Positions 35,607 to 45,380 of a stretch of 64,000 nucleotides of DNA are shown here, in pieces. A model generated the notes under the pieces. The model saw nothing but the letters and a program-made list of their open reading frames with translations. It ran no database searches and had not been told where the DNA came from. The stretch is from positions 57,458 through 121,457 of the forward strand of contig JAFTFL010000012.1 in assembly GCA_017449525.1 (NCBI GenBank), given 5' to 3'. Both the position numbers and the translations under genes were made by a program. Origin of the DNA: Bacteroidales bacterium. Lineage in GTDB: Bacteria; Bacteroidota; Bacteroidia; Bacteroidales; P3. Within the stretch, counting starts at the first letter, position 1. Every line of letters begins with the position of its first letter.

Positions 35607-37103
35607 TCACGATTGCACGTGGGTTTCGCGTCCTTCTACGTAGATGGCGCTGATGGGGCGCGAGGGGCAGAGGTTCTCGCACGCTCCGCATCCTATGCAG
35701 CGGCTCTCGTCCACTGTGGGTATGGCCGCAGGGCTCCTGTGCTGGCTTTGCTTGTTGGGTACCATGATGATGGCACCGACGGGGCAGTGCCGCTCACAGT
35801 TGCCGCAGGCTATGTTGTCGGTGTTGGCGATGCAGTTCTCGGCTATCCACACGGCGTGGCCCCAGTGTATGTTGGTCTTTTCGGCGGGGGTGATGGGGCG
35901 TATGGCACCTGTCGGGCACACGGTGGAGCAGCGCGTGCACTCGGGTCGACAATAGCCTTGCTCGAAACTCATTTCGGGTTGCATCAAGGTGTCGAGGCGT
36001 TTCGAGGGACGCAACACGTGGTTGGGACACTCGGCCACGCACAGTTGACAGGCCGTGCAGTGGTGGGCGAAATGCTTCAGGCTGATGGAGCCAGCAGGTT
36101 TTACAGCAGTGTTGCGGGCCGGCACCTTCTTGTCGAGGATGACAGCCAGTCCGCCGTCCACCTTCATCTCCTGTGCGGCCAGTGCCGACGAGGTGGCTAC
36201 AGCCACGGTGGTGGTGATAAACTTGCGGCGCGATGTGTCGGTTGCGGTGGTGGCAGCTGCGGTGCTGCTGAGGTCGGCCTTTTCTGTCCTTTGCCGGCTG
36301 TAGTGCAGCGCATCCACCTTGCAACTGGTGGTGCAGTTCATGCAGGCCACACAGCGGCTGTGGTCTATGGTTTTGTGCTCAATGTCGATGCATCCTGCTT
36401 TGCAGCGTTTCTCGCAGCGATGGCATTGCACACATTTGTTCTGGTCAATGTGTGGTTTGAGCAGTGAGTATTTCGACAGCCATCCCAGCAGAGTGCCCAC
36501 TGGGCAGATGTTGTTGCACCAGGTGCGTCCCCCGACAAAAGCCATGATGCCCACGACGAGCAGCGTGGCGATGGCTACGATGAGAGTCAGCCCACCCTTG
36601 TGGAGGAGGGGTACGGTGTGAAAGACATAGCTGCCGTGTTCCTGTGCCACAGCGGCGGCCGCATTGTTTCCCCAAATGGCTAAGGGCTGCAGCAGTTGCG
36701 ATGCGATACGACCATAGGCACTGTATGGGGCTATGAGCAGTGCTATGCTGTTCAGCCCGAGGAGGAGCAACACCACGAATACGGCAAAGATGCCCCAGCG
36801 CAACCAGGGGTGAGACTGCGTGTAGCGGTAGGTGTGCCGCAACCGTTTGGGACTAAATCGTGCCACGAGGTCTTGCATGACACCAAGCGGACAGGCCACC
36901 GAGCAATACACTCGTCCAAACAGCAGCGTAACGGCCGCCACAATGATGATGGCCACTACGTTGCCTGCCAAGATGGCGGGCAGTAGCTGTATTTTGGCTG
37001 TCCACCCCAACCAGGCGGACGCAACGCCAGTAAGGTCTAAGAAGAGCAGCGTGATGCTGGCAAACATAAGCAATGCGAGTACAATGCGAACGGCTCTTAA
37101 CAT
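35607..37103 (-). CDS. NapH-NapG-like membrane polyferredoxin with internal Tat helix
   Basis: 498 residues. Four membrane helices (about 5-27, 41-63, 101-124, 174-196) carry the NapH-type motifs CSVACPLGV (about 68) and CNNICPVGT (about 200). Two 4Fe-4S motifs follow (CVQCHRCEKRC and CVACMNCTTSC). Then comes an internal twin-arginine segment, SRRKFITTTVAVATSSALAA (about 290-310). The C-terminal NapG-like domain has four more clusters: CTACQLCVAEC, CRPECTRCSTVC, CIANTDNIACGNCERHC and CIGCGACENLC. With an even number of preceding helices the RR pair is cytoplasmic, as Tat requires, and the last domain would be periplasmic. It probably takes electrons from quinol to an unknown acceptor. Confidence 0.85.
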   Translation of the reverse strand: MLRAVRIVLALLMFASITLLFLDLTGVASAWLGWTAKIQLLPAILAGNVVAIIIVAAVTLLFGRVYCSVACPLGVMQDLVARFSPKRLRHTYRYTQSHPWLRWGIFAVFVVLLLLGLNSIALLIAPYSAYGRIASQLLQPLAIWGNNAAAAVAQEHGSYVFHTVPLLHKGGLTLIVAIATLLVVGIMAFVGGRTWCNNICPVGTLLGWLSKYSLLKPHIDQNKCVQCHRCEKRCKAGCIDIEHKTIDHSRCVACMNCTTSCKVDALHYSRQRTEKADLSSTAAATTATDTSRRKFITTTVAVATSSALAAQEMKVDGGLAVILDKKVPARNTAVKPAGSISLKHFAHHCTACQLCVAECPNHVLRPSKRLDTLMQPEMSFEQGYCRPECTRCSTVCPTGAIRPITPAEKTNIHWGHAVWIAENCIANTDNIACGNCERHCPVGAIIMVPNKQSQHRSPAAIPTVDESRCIGCGACENLCPSRPISAIYVEGRETHVQS

Positions 37104-37151
37104 GTTGTGCTATGTGTATTTCTGTTCAACATCAATGTTCTAATAGGGATG

Positions 37152-37159
37152 CAAAGATA
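37152..37159 (-). promoter_or_regulatory. -7 box for the polyferredoxin gene
   Basis: Minus strand TATCTTTG followed by CA. It places the transcript start about 40 bases upstream of the ATG at 37103. Confidence 0.6.
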
Positions 37160-37292
37160 CATAAAATTCCGTCCTTTTGAATGGGAGTGGGACTGGCGGA
37201 GTACTGTAGGAAGAGGATTTTGTGAGCGGTTGGATGGCAAGATGGTATGCTCTTTTGTGGGTGTGGTGGTTCGACAGTACCTGTTTTATTCG

Positions 37293-37300
37293 TACCTTTG
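37293..37300 (+). promoter_or_regulatory. -7 box opening into a gene-free gap
   Basis: TACCTTTG in the context TTCGTACCTTTGCAGTC. No convincing coding frame starts within 390 bases downstream before another -7 box at 37697. The same 17-base context is found on the minus strand at 13079-13095. Confidence 0.5.
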
Positions 37301-37690
37301 CAGTCCGAACGGTCGTCCTATCCCTCGGTGCTTGCCGAGGAAGAGGGTGGCTTCAGCGGCTCAGCATCAGTTTTCTTTCTCCACGTACGCAGAGGCACAC
37401 AGCGTAGTGCATGGGCAGTGGTGCCGTACGACACCGCGTGTGATGTGCTGCAATTGCGCGTTCACTCAGCTTGTTGTAGCGGTTATATGTCGTACGGCAT
37501 AAAGGCTTCAGCTGTACGGTACGGCGGCGCATGCCGTGCGGCGTAGATGCATGACCTGTGCGGCAATGGGGACTATAAGAGTAGGCCACAAGTGGGGCGC
37601 GGTCAACCTGAGGAGCGGCTCCTGTGGTTGAAAACTGGTTTAAAAAACGGTGGGGAGAAGTCCCTCGGGGACAAGGGTAGTACATGGATT
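37301..37690 (+). other. Gene-free gap, possible non-coding RNA with GTAC palindromes
   Basis: The reading frames present have no family similarity and no ribosome site. It contains GTGCCGTACGA (37421), TGTCGTACGGCATAAAG (37489-37505), further GTAC/GCCGTGCGGC variants to 37545, and compact hairpins such as GGAGCGGCTCC (37612-37622) and GTCCCTCGGGGAC (37660-37672). Together with the upstream -7 box these could mark a structured RNA of 300-400 nt. No known RNA family was recognised. Confidence 0.35.
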
Positions 37691-37696
37691 TCTTCT

Positions 37697-37704
37697 TATC
37701 TTTG
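37697..37704 (+). promoter_or_regulatory. -7 box for the Na/Pi transporter gene
   Basis: TATCTTTG on the plus strand, about 65 bases upstream of the ATG at 37769. Confidence 0.6.
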
Positions 37705-37768
37705 TGCTGAAATTTTGCAATAACAGAGTGTTTATTTACGCTGAATATTACCCATTTATTCTACAATA

Positions 37769-39550
37769 ATGGTTTGGAGTTTACTCGTTATTCTGATTAA
37801 TTTTGCTGGAGCCCTTGCCATATTCCTGTTCGGAATGAAGCTGATGAGTGAGGGTTTGCAGAAGATTGCGGGCAGCAAGATGCGCACCGTGCTCGCCTCG
37901 GCCACAAGCAATCCGCTGAAGGGCATACTGGCTGGTACGGTAGTTACGACGGCCATCCAGTCCTCGTCGGCCACCACGGTGATGGTGGTCAGCTTCGTCA
38001 ATGCAGGACTGCTTTCGCTGGCCGGCGCCATTGCGGTTATCATGGGAGCCAACATTGGCACCACCGTTACAGCATGGATAATCACCCTCTTCGGTTTGGG
38101 AGAAGCCTCGGGGGCGTTCAGCTTTCCCCTCTTGGCCATGGCGGTGTCGCTTCCATTCATGTTTTCCAAACGCGACAAGCTGAAGTCTATAGGCGAATTT
38201 ATCATAGGACTGGCACTGCTACTCATCGGCATGGAGTTCCTACAGGGCGCAATGCCCAACCTGGAAGAGTACCCGAGGTTCTTGGAGGCTCTCGGGCAGC
38301 TGTCGGGGTACGGTTTCTGGAGCATCCTCATCTTTATTCTGATTGGCGCAGCACTCACCTGTGTGGTACAGGCCAGTGCGGCCATGATGGCCATCACACT
38401 TGTCATGTGCTACAAGGGTTGGATAGGGTTCGACGTGGCTGTGGCTCTCGTTATGGGACAGAACATTGGTACCACCATAACGGCCAACCTGGCGGCCATG
38501 GTAGCCAACAGCACTGCAAAGAAGGCGGCCCGAGCCCACTTCGTGTTCAACGTGCTGGCCGTGGTATTGTTCCTCCTATGCTTCCGTCCGTTGATGCAAT
38601 TCATCGCGCACCTAATGCTTTCGCTCAAGGGTATTAGCCCTTATGACCCAGACTCGGCACGCGCCTCGCAAGCAATACCGCTCGCGCTGTCCATCTTCCA
38701 CACCTTCTTCAATGTAGTGGGCACACTCGTCATGGTGTGGTTCATACCGCAAATTATCGCTATTGTGAACCGCATGGTCAAGACGACAGCCGAGGAGGGA
38801 GAGGACGAGTTCCGACTGAAATACATTGCGGGTGGCTACATGAACACTTCGGAAATCGGCATAGAAGCCGCCAAGCAGGAGATAGAAACCTTCTCGGAAC
38901 GGGTCTTGCGCATGTACACCTTCTTGCCTGGCCTGCGCACGGCAACTTCGGAGGAAGAGTTCTCCAACATCGTGAAACGTATTGAGAAGTACGAGGCAAT
39001 CACTGATAGAATGGAGCTTGAGATCACCAGATACCTCACGAAAATATCAGAGGGTGACCACTCACGCTATGCATCACAGCGCATTAGCTCCATGCTCCGC
39101 ATCATCGATAATCTGGAGAGCATAGGCGATGCCATCTACCAATTGGCCATGATACGCAAGAACAAGCGCGACACAGCCGTTCACTTTGACCAGACATTGA
39201 ATGAGAGATTGGCCCACATGAACGACTTGGTGCAGCGTTCGCTCGAGGTGATGGATGCCAACCTTCATGGGCATTACCACCTTATCAACCTCGACGCAGC
39301 TTATGATGCCGAGAAGGCTATCAATGCATATCGCGACGAATTGCGACAGAAGCACCTCAACGATTTGCGCGAAGGCGTATATGATTACTCCATCGGCTCA
39401 GTATATAGTGGGCTTTACTCGCTCTACGAGAAGCTGGGAGACTATGTGATTAATGTGTCGGAGGCAATAGATAGCAGCCGGAAAGAGGCCGCCACCGAGG
39501 AGGAAGAACGACTGCAGAAGGAACATGACATCACGGCCGACGCTCGGTGA
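37769..39550 (+). CDS. Na+/phosphate cotransporter family protein (NptA/PNaS with PhoU-like tail)
   Basis: 593 residues. Two inverted membrane repeats carry the family signatures GTVVTTAIQSSSATTVMVV (about 58) and a second GQNIGTTITANLAAM (about 230). The C-terminal third (about 365-575) is helical and PhoU-like (EIETFSERVLRMYTFL; RISSMLRIIDNLESIGDAIY). The protein should import phosphate with sodium across the inner membrane, with the PhoU-like part perhaps sensing phosphate state. It has its own promoter and is followed 60 bp later by the zinc peptidase gene. Confidence 0.92.
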   Translation: MVWSLLVILINFAGALAIFLFGMKLMSEGLQKIAGSKMRTVLASATSNPLKGILAGTVVTTAIQSSSATTVMVVSFVNAGLLSLAGAIAVIMGANIGTTVTAWIITLFGLGEASGAFSFPLLAMAVSLPFMFSKRDKLKSIGEFIIGLALLLIGMEFLQGAMPNLEEYPRFLEALGQLSGYGFWSILIFILIGAALTCVVQASAAMMAITLVMCYKGWIGFDVAVALVMGQNIGTTITANLAAMVANSTAKKAARAHFVFNVLAVVLFLLCFRPLMQFIAHLMLSLKGISPYDPDSARASQAIPLALSIFHTFFNVVGTLVMVWFIPQIIAIVNRMVKTTAEEGEDEFRLKYIAGGYMNTSEIGIEAAKQEIETFSERVLRMYTFLPGLRTATSEEEFSNIVKRIEKYEAITDRMELEITRYLTKISEGDHSRYASQRISSMLRIIDNLESIGDAIYQLAMIRKNKRDTAVHFDQTLNERLAHMNDLVQRSLEVMDANLHGHYHLINLDAAYDAEKAINAYRDELRQKHLNDLREGVYDYSIGSVYSGLYSLYEKLGDYVINVSEAIDSSRKEAATEEEERLQKEHDITADAR

Positions 39551-39611
39551 GCGGAGGACGGTGTAATCGGCAAGACTAACAAAGTATCGTACTACAGCAG
39601 AACAATAGAAT

Positions 39612-40463
39612 ATGGATTTATCAGGCAGAAGACAGAGTAGTAACGTGGAAGACCGGCGTTCGGGCGGCGGTGGAAAAATGGCAGGATTGGGCATAGGTGG
39701 TGCTATAGTGGTGGGGCTGATAGCCCTGCTCATGGGGCGCGACCCAGGCGAGGTAGTGCAACAGTTGAGTAGCACCACAGCGCAAACCGAGCAATACACC
39801 CCCACGGCGCAGGAGGAAGAGTTTAAGACATTTGCCCTACAGGTGTTGGCCAGCACCGAAGATGTATGGGCGGAAGTGTTTCGGCGGAGTGGACGTACGT
39901 ACCGTGCGCCCAAGTTGATATTGTTCCACGGCAGTGTGCAGAGTGCCTGCGGCGGAGCCACCTCGTCGGTGGGACCATTCTATTGTTCGGCCGACGAGCA
40001 GGTGTACCTTGACTTGGATTTCTTCAACGAAATGACGCGCAGCATTGGGGCATCGGGCGACTTTGCCTGCGCATACGTCATTGCACACGAGGTGGGACAC
40101 CATGTGCAGCACCTGTTGGGCACGCTCGATGACGCGCATGCCCAGATGGCACGCCAAAGTGAAACGGAAAAGAACAAGACCAGCGTCCGCATTGAATTGC
40201 AGGCCGATTACTACGCCGGCGTTTGGGGATACCATGAGAATCGCATGTTCGGCTCGCTTGAGGATGGAGACCTTGAGGAGGCTATCAATGCGGCGCAGAA
40301 GATAGGAGACGACTACTTGCAAAAGAAAGCTCGTGGCTATTCATCGCCCGAGAGTTTCACCCACGGCACCTCGGCACAACGCATGCGCTGGCTCAAGAAA
40401 GGGCTAAGTACGGGACGGCTGGAGGGTGGCGATACCTTCTCGCCTGCCTACAATGCACTGTAG
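39612..40463 (+). CDS. YpfJ-type neutral zinc metallopeptidase
   Basis: 283 residues. N-terminal polar region (ERRSGGGGKMAGLGIGG form, about 15-30), a single membrane helix (about 29-45, LGIGGAIVVGLIALLMG), then the peptidase domain with zincin motif IAHEVGHHVQHLLG (about 157). It continues with ELQADYYAGVWGYH (about 197), the third-ligand region typical of this family, and AQRMRWLKKGLSTG near the end. Function is poorly known; it is anchored in the inner membrane with the domain outside. Lies 61 bp after the transporter gene. Confidence 0.9.
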   Translation: MDLSGRRQSSNVEDRRSGGGGKMAGLGIGGAIVVGLIALLMGRDPGEVVQQLSSTTAQTEQYTPTAQEEEFKTFALQVLASTEDVWAEVFRRSGRTYRAPKLILFHGSVQSACGGATSSVGPFYCSADEQVYLDLDFFNEMTRSIGASGDFACAYVIAHEVGHHVQHLLGTLDDAHAQMARQSETEKNKTSVRIELQADYYAGVWGYHENRMFGSLEDGDLEEAINAAQKIGDDYLQKKARGYSSPESFTHGTSAQRMRWLKKGLSTGRLEGGDTFSPAYNAL

Positions 40464-40564
40464 CCCTCGAGTGGCAGCTGCTAAGCGCAGCTACGTGCTG
40501 TGAATGGTAGCAGACAAAGAGGCTCGGCGCGCGTGCGCCGTACGGGTGTGTGAACATTATTTCG

Positions 40565-40572
40565 TATCTTTG
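40565..40572 (+). promoter_or_regulatory. -7 box for secA
   Basis: TATCTTTG followed by CCG, about 75 bases before the secA ATG at 40652. It lies inside the longer frame that begins at 40550, which supports the downstream start. Confidence 0.6.
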
Positions 40573-40651
40573 CCGCCTTGTGCACTCAGACCTACTGGTG
40601 GGCAAGGCGTTGCATCAGAAAGTAGTAGATAATATAAAAATAGACAACAAT

Positions 40652-43600
40652 ATGCTTAGCTTTCTCACAAAGCTCTTTGGCAACAAGTCGCAGCGCGACT
40701 TGAAAGAAGTCAAACCCTATCTGGATGCCTGCTTAGCAGCATATCCAGCTATTCAACAACTCGACAACGACGCTCTTAGAGCAAAAACACTGGAGTTTAA
40801 GGAGACTATACGTCAACGTGTGGAAGCCGAGGAGACCGAATTGGCAACCCTTCGCGAACGAATAGAGACCGAATACGACATGCCAGTAGAGGAAAAGGAA
40901 TCTATCTACCGTCGGATTGACGAGCTGGAAAAGACGGCGTACGATAAGACTCAAGAGGTGCTTAACGACATTCTCCCCGAGGCATTTGCTGTAATGAAGG
41001 AGACTGCACGCCGGTTCGCTGAGAATGAGGAGGTGGAGGTGTCAGCTACCGACCGCGACCGCGACTTGGCTGCTACGCGTGAAAGCGTCAGCATCAGAGG
41101 CGACAAAGCCTACTTTAAGAGCACCTGGATGGCAGGTGGCAACATGATACGGTGGAACATGGTGCACTATGATGTTCAAATCATAGGTGGTGTGGTGCTC
41201 CACCAAGGCAAAATAGCCGAAATGGCGACAGGTGAGGGTAAGACCCTTGTGGCCACGCTACCAGTCTACCTCAATGCGCTACCAGGGAAAGGTGTGCATG
41301 TGGTTACGGTCAACGACTACTTGGCTAAGCGCGACTCGGAGTGGATGGGTATGCTCTTTGAGTTCCACGGGCTGAAGGTGGACTGCATTGACAAGTACGA
41401 ACCTCACAGCGAGGAACGCAAGGCTGCATATAATGCGGACATTACCTATGGCACCAACAATGAGTTCGGTTTTGACTACTTGCGCGACAACATGAGCCGC
41501 AACCCCTCGGAACTGGTGCAGCGGTCTCATAATTTCGCGATTGTCGACGAGGTGGACTCGGTGCTGATTGACGATGCCCGTACACCTCTTATTATATCTG
41601 GCCCCACAGGTAAAGGGGATGATGACCAGGAGTTCAATCGATTCAAGCCTGTGATAGAGAAGCTCTACAACGTGCAGCGCACCCTTGTGTCGCAGTCGTT
41701 GGCCGATGCCAAACGTCTGATAGCACAAAACCCCAATCCCAAGCCAGAAGAGGAGGGAGCGAAGGCCTTGTTGCGTGCCTACCGTGGATTGCCGAAGAAC
41801 AAGCCCCTCATAAAGTTCCTCTCGGAAACAGGTATCCGCTCTATTTTGCAGCACACCGAGAACTTCTATATGCAGGAGCAGAACAAATTCATGCATATCA
41901 TCGACGATGACTTGTACTTCGTCATCGACGAGAAGAACCGTACGGTGGAACTGACTGACAAGGGCATGGATTATTTGGCAAGCCTGGGTGAGAACCCCGA
42001 CTTCTACCAGTTGCCTGACATTGGTTCAAAACTGGCCGAGCTGGAGCAGCAAGGACTATCCCCAGAGGAAAAAGCAGCGAAGAAGGAACAGATATTGAGC
42101 GACTATGCTGTGCAGTCAGACCGGGTGCATACGGTGGATCAGTTGCTGAAAGCCTACACCTTATTTGAGAAGGATGTGGACTACATTGTAACTGAGGATC
42201 GTCAAGTCAAGATTGTCGATGAGCAGACTGGACGTATTATGGAAGGTCGCCGTTGGAGTGACGGATTGCATCAAGCAGTGGAGGCCAAGGAAAATGCAAA
42301 GATAGAGGCCGCCACGCAGACCTACGCCACCATCACGCTCCAGAACTACTTCCGTATGTATAAGAAGTTGTCTGGCATGACTGGTACTGCAGAAACAGAG
42401 GCTGGAGAGTTCTGGGATATCTACAAACTCGATGTGGTAGTCATACCTACGAACCGCCCCATCGCGCGTAAGGATATGGACGACATGATCTATAAGACCA
42501 AGCGCGAAAAGTTCAAGGCCGTTATTGATGAGATTGAACGTCTCATTCAAGAAGGGCGTCCAGTGTTGGTGGGTACTACTTCGGTTGAAACATCCGAGCT
42601 TCTGAGCAAGATGCTCAAGATGAAAAAAATTCCACACAATGTGCTCAATGCAAAGTTGCATAAACGTGAGGCAGACATTGTGGCGGAGGCAGGAGAGGCT
42701 GGTAAAGTTACCATCGCAACCAACATGGCAGGCCGTGGAACCGACATCAAGTTGGGTGAAGGCGTAAAGGAAAAGGGTGGCTTGGCCATCATCGGAACCG
42801 AGAGACACGAGAGCCGCCGTGTGGATAGACAACTACGTGGACGTGCCGGCCGTCAAGGTGATCCGGGTACGTCCCTCTTCTTTGTATCACTTGAAGACGA
42901 CTTAATGCGTCTTTTTGGTTCGGAACGCATAGCCCGCATCATGGACCAAATGGGTCTGCAAGAAGGTGAGGTGATCCAGCATTCCATGATTACAAAGCAG
43001 ATTGAGCGTGCGCAAAAGAAGGTGGAAGAGAACAATTTTGGCATGCGTAAACGACTGCTTGAGTACGACGACGTAATGAATAATCAGCGTACGGTCATCT
43101 ACAATAAGCGTCGTAATGCGCTCTATGGAGATCGACTCTCTATTGATGTGTCCAATATGTTCTACGACACCGTGGAATATTTGTACAACGAAGCGCTTCA
43201 GAATCGTGATTATGAAGGTTTCAGTCTGAACATGATTCGGGTGTTCACCGTGGAGCTCCCATATAATGAGCGTGAGCTTTTCAATGGGAAGGCTGATGAA
43301 ATGATTAAGCAGCTCTATACACTGGTGTATGACAACTTCCAGGAGCGGTTGCATCACATCGGTGAGTTGGCATTCCCATTCATCAAGAATATATATGAGA
43401 ATACCCGCTATGAAAACGTGGTCTTCCCAATAACCGATGGCAAAAAGGTGTTGAATGTCATAGCTCCTGTCAAGAAAAGTTACGAGACACACGGTAGGGA
43501 AGTAGAACTCTCCATCGAGAAAGGTATTACGCTTGCCGTTATCGACGACCTGTGGAAGGAGCACTTGCGTGAATTGGATGATCTGAAGACTTCGGTGCAG

Positions 43601-43960
43601 AATGCCAGCTACGAACAGAAGGATCCTCTGCTGATTTACAAGTTTGAGTCGTTCAACTTGTTCGAAAAGATGATGCTGGAGATTAATCGAGAGATTGCAT
43701 CATTCCTGTCGCGTGCTGCACTGAAGTTACGTGAGGACTCGGAAGTCAGAGAGGGACATGTGCCGCAGAGCAATGATAAAGGGTTGCGCACGTCGCGGAA
43801 CGAACAGCAGGCATCGGCCCAGTCGACCAATACGGCATCCAAGGAGAAGCCGCAGCCTGTGCATGTGGAAAAACGAGTGGGACGTAACGATCCCTGTCCG
43901 TGTGGGTCGGGCAAGAAGTACAAGAACTGCCACGGACGCGAGGATCAGGGAAACGAGTAG
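40652..43960 (+). CDS. secA: Preprotein translocase ATPase SecA
   Basis: 1102 residues from ATG 40652 ([19 protein letters not shown]); the GTG at 40550 would add 34 residues containing the promoter. Walker A is [17 protein letters not shown] (about 191) and Walker B region [16 protein letters not shown] (about 298). The helicase-like second nucleotide-binding fold contains [13 protein letters not shown] and [15 protein letters not shown]. The C-terminal zinc-binding SecB/ribosome site is [16 protein letters not shown] (about 1080). The protein is longer than E. coli SecA (901), as usual in Bacteroidetes because of insertions in the first nucleotide-binding domain. It drives Sec export and is monocistronic with a strong terminator. 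Confidence 0.97.
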   Translation: MLSFLTKLFGNKSQRDLKEVKPYLDACLAAYPAIQQLDNDALRAKTLEFKETIRQRVEAEETELATLRERIETEYDMPVEEKESIYRRIDELEKTAYDKTQEVLNDILPEAFAVMKETARRFAENEEVEVSATDRDRDLAATRESVSIRGDKAYFKSTWMAGGNMIRWNMVHYDVQIIGGVVLHQGKIAEMATGEGKTLVATLPVYLNALPGKGVHVVTVNDYLAKRDSEWMGMLFEFHGLKVDCIDKYEPHSEERKAAYNADITYGTNNEFGFDYLRDNMSRNPSELVQRSHNFAIVDEVDSVLIDDARTPLIISGPTGKGDDDQEFNRFKPVIEKLYNVQRTLVSQSLADAKRLIAQNPNPKPEEEGAKALLRAYRGLPKNKPLIKFLSETGIRSILQHTENFYMQEQNKFMHIIDDDLYFVIDEKNRTVELTDKGMDYLASLGENPDFYQLPDIGSKLAELEQQGLSPEEKAAKKEQILSDYAVQSDRVHTVDQLLKAYTLFEKDVDYIVTEDRQVKIVDEQTGRIMEGRRWSDGLHQAVEAKENAKIEAATQTYATITLQNYFRMYKKLSGMTGTAETEAGEFWDIYKLDVVVIPTNRPIARKDMDDMIYKTKREKFKAVIDEIERLIQEGRPVLVGTTSVETSELLSKMLKMKKIPHNVLNAKLHKREADIVAEAGEAGKVTIATNMAGRGTDIKLGEGVKEKGGLAIIGTERHESRRVDRQLRGRAGRQGDPGTSLFFVSLEDDLMRLFGSERIARIMDQMGLQEGEVIQHSMITKQIERAQKKVEENNFGMRKRLLEYDDVMNNQRTVIYNKRRNALYGDRLSIDVSNMFYDTVEYLYNEALQNRDYEGFSLNMIRVFTVELPYNERELFNGKADEMIKQLYTLVYDNFQERLHHIGELAFPFIKNIYENTRYENVVFPITDGKKVLNVIAPVKKSYETHGREVELSIEKGITLAVIDDLWKEHLRELDDLKTSVQNASYEQKDPLLIYKFESFNLFEKMMLEINREIASFLSRAALKLREDSEVREGHVPQSNDKGLRTSRNEQQASAQSTNTASKEKPQPVHVEKRVGRNDPCPCGSGKKYKNCHGREDQGNE

Positions 43961-44017
43961 TCCTGCTATGAGTTACAACTAACAGCTATGGCTGGAGAAT
44001 GGCCGTGGCAGTGAAAC

Positions 44018-44062
44018 GGGGTGATATATTCCTCTTTAGGAATGTATCACCCCTTGTTCATT
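44018..44062 (+). terminator. secA terminator
   Basis: Sixteen-base arms (44018-44033 and 44038-44053, one G-U pair) around a four-base loop, then TTGTTCATTCT. Located 58 bp after the secA stop. Confidence 0.8.
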
Positions 44063-44072
44063 CTGGCTCCAA

Positions 44073-44314
44073 AGAACTGAACGTATCTTCTCATGATGTT
44101 AAGCATGTGAACTCAAGACGTTTTGAGTATAGCATCATGATGCTGAATAGTATATTCTATGATGTTATAAATCTAATCTCGTGATGTTGAATATGAAACT
44201 CCAAGACGTTGTAAATCTAACTCCAAGACATTGTAAATATAACTTCATGACGTTGAATTTATAATCTTTAGATGTTATAAATGCAACCTCATGTCGCTAT
44301 ATAATTAATAGGTG
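44073..44314. repeat. Degenerate A+T-rich tandem array, 11 units of exactly 22 bp
   Basis: The core GAYGTT or a one-base variant begins at 44095, 44117, 44139, 44161, 44183, 44205, 44227, 44249, 44271 and 44293, a strict 22-bp spacing. A weaker unit starts at 44073. The consensus is roughly GAYGTTGTAAATCTAACTYC followed by AA or AT; the units at 44205 and 44227 are the most alike. Unlike the array at 24219, units have no strong internal palindrome. It fills the gap between the secA terminator and the convergent ribonuclease Z gene. Confidence 0.85.
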
Positions 44315-44400
44315 GTGGAACGGCTCAGCAGGACAATTTGCTGTATGCAAGAATAGGGGGCGTGCGCTTCGACAGGTAGTGCGGCTCGGCACAGGTTGGG

Positions 44401-45333
44401 TTAGACTGGTGCGTTGGTGATGGGAATCTCGAAGGAAGCGGCGTCAGCTGCAGCTTGTGTGTTCGGAAAGATTACTTGTGCTTCGGCTATCAACGTGGAT
44501 ATGTCTTTGTAGCGTGCTGAGAAGTGGGTTAATAGCAGTTGCTTCACGTTGCCTTCTTTGGCGATGGTGGCGGCCTGCGTCGTAGTAAGGTGGCGGCGTT
44601 GCTCTGCAAGGTCGCTTCGGCTGTTGTCGAAGGTGCTCTCAAGACACAGTAGGTCAACCCCTGCCACGGTGGGGGCTATGTCGTCGGCAAATGCTGTGTC
44701 GCAGCAGTAAGCATAGCGGCGTGCTGGCCTTCGAGGGTGTGTTAACTGACTGTTGGGCACAAGGGGCTGATTGGGGCGTTCCAAGTCTTTGCCCAGTTTT
44801 AAGAGTCGACATTCGTCGGCGGTAATGTTGTATTGCTGAATGGCTTCTTTACGGATGTTGAGGTAGGGAGTGGCCTCTTCGAATATAAATCCATAGGTGG
44901 GCACGCTGTGATGGAGAGGGAAGGCGACGACCGAACACTGGTCGTTTCGGAACACCTCCGTTGGGGAGGTCTGCTGTAGCTCATGGATGCGTAGCTCGTA
45001 GGCAAGGCGTGTGTCGGAAAGGTCGAACAGCATGTCGAGCAATGTCTTAAGACCTGGAGGGGCGAAGAGGTCGACTGGCTCGGTGCGTCCGCACAGGTGC
45101 ATCGAGGCAAGCATACCAGGCAAGCCCCACAGGTGGTCGCCGTGCAGGTGGGAAATGAAGATAAGTGAGAAAGATTGCAGTCGCTGACGGCAGTAGCGCA
45201 GTTGGGTTTGTGTGGATTCGCCGCAATCCAGCAGGATATGGAATCCACCGATGTTGATAGCCTGAGCGCTGCAGTGTCGACCCAATGTCGGGGTGGCTGC
45301 ACCCGAGCCGAGTATGGTAATTTCGAATTTCAT
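44401..45333 (-). CDS. rnz: Ribonuclease Z (tRNase Z)
   Basis: 310 residues, the usual short-form length. The metallo-beta-lactamase core begins ITILGSGAATPTLGRHCSAQ and contains the zinc motif FISHLHGDHLWGLPG (about 58-72). Later metal ligands are in YCCDTAFAD (about 212) and LLLTHFSARY (about 268). It trims the 3' trailer of tRNA precursors; this matters here because the window's tRNA-Gly does not encode CCA. It is the last gene of a likely three-gene minus-strand operon (SSS symporter, DUF4831, rnz), starting 47 bp after the DUF4831 stop. Confidence 0.95.
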   Translation of the reverse strand: MKFEITILGSGAATPTLGRHCSAQAINIGGFHILLDCGESTQTQLRYCRQRLQSFSLIFISHLHGDHLWGLPGMLASMHLCGRTEPVDLFAPPGLKTLLDMLFDLSDTRLAYELRIHELQQTSPTEVFRNDQCSVVAFPLHHSVPTYGFIFEEATPYLNIRKEAIQQYNITADECRLLKLGKDLERPNQPLVPNSQLTHPRRPARRYAYCCDTAFADDIAPTVAGVDLLCLESTFDNSRSDLAEQRRHLTTTQAATIAKEGNVKQLLLTHFSARYKDISTLIAEAQVIFPNTQAAADAASFEIPITNAPV

Positions 45334-45380
45334 GCTGAGTTATTGATGAGGAGGGTGTAGTGTGGAGAGTAAATGGTCGT

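Noticed and set aside
40550-40651. N-terminal extension of SecA from a GTG at 40550.
   Set aside because: The extension contains the -7 promoter box at 40565, and SecA homologues start at the downstream ATG.
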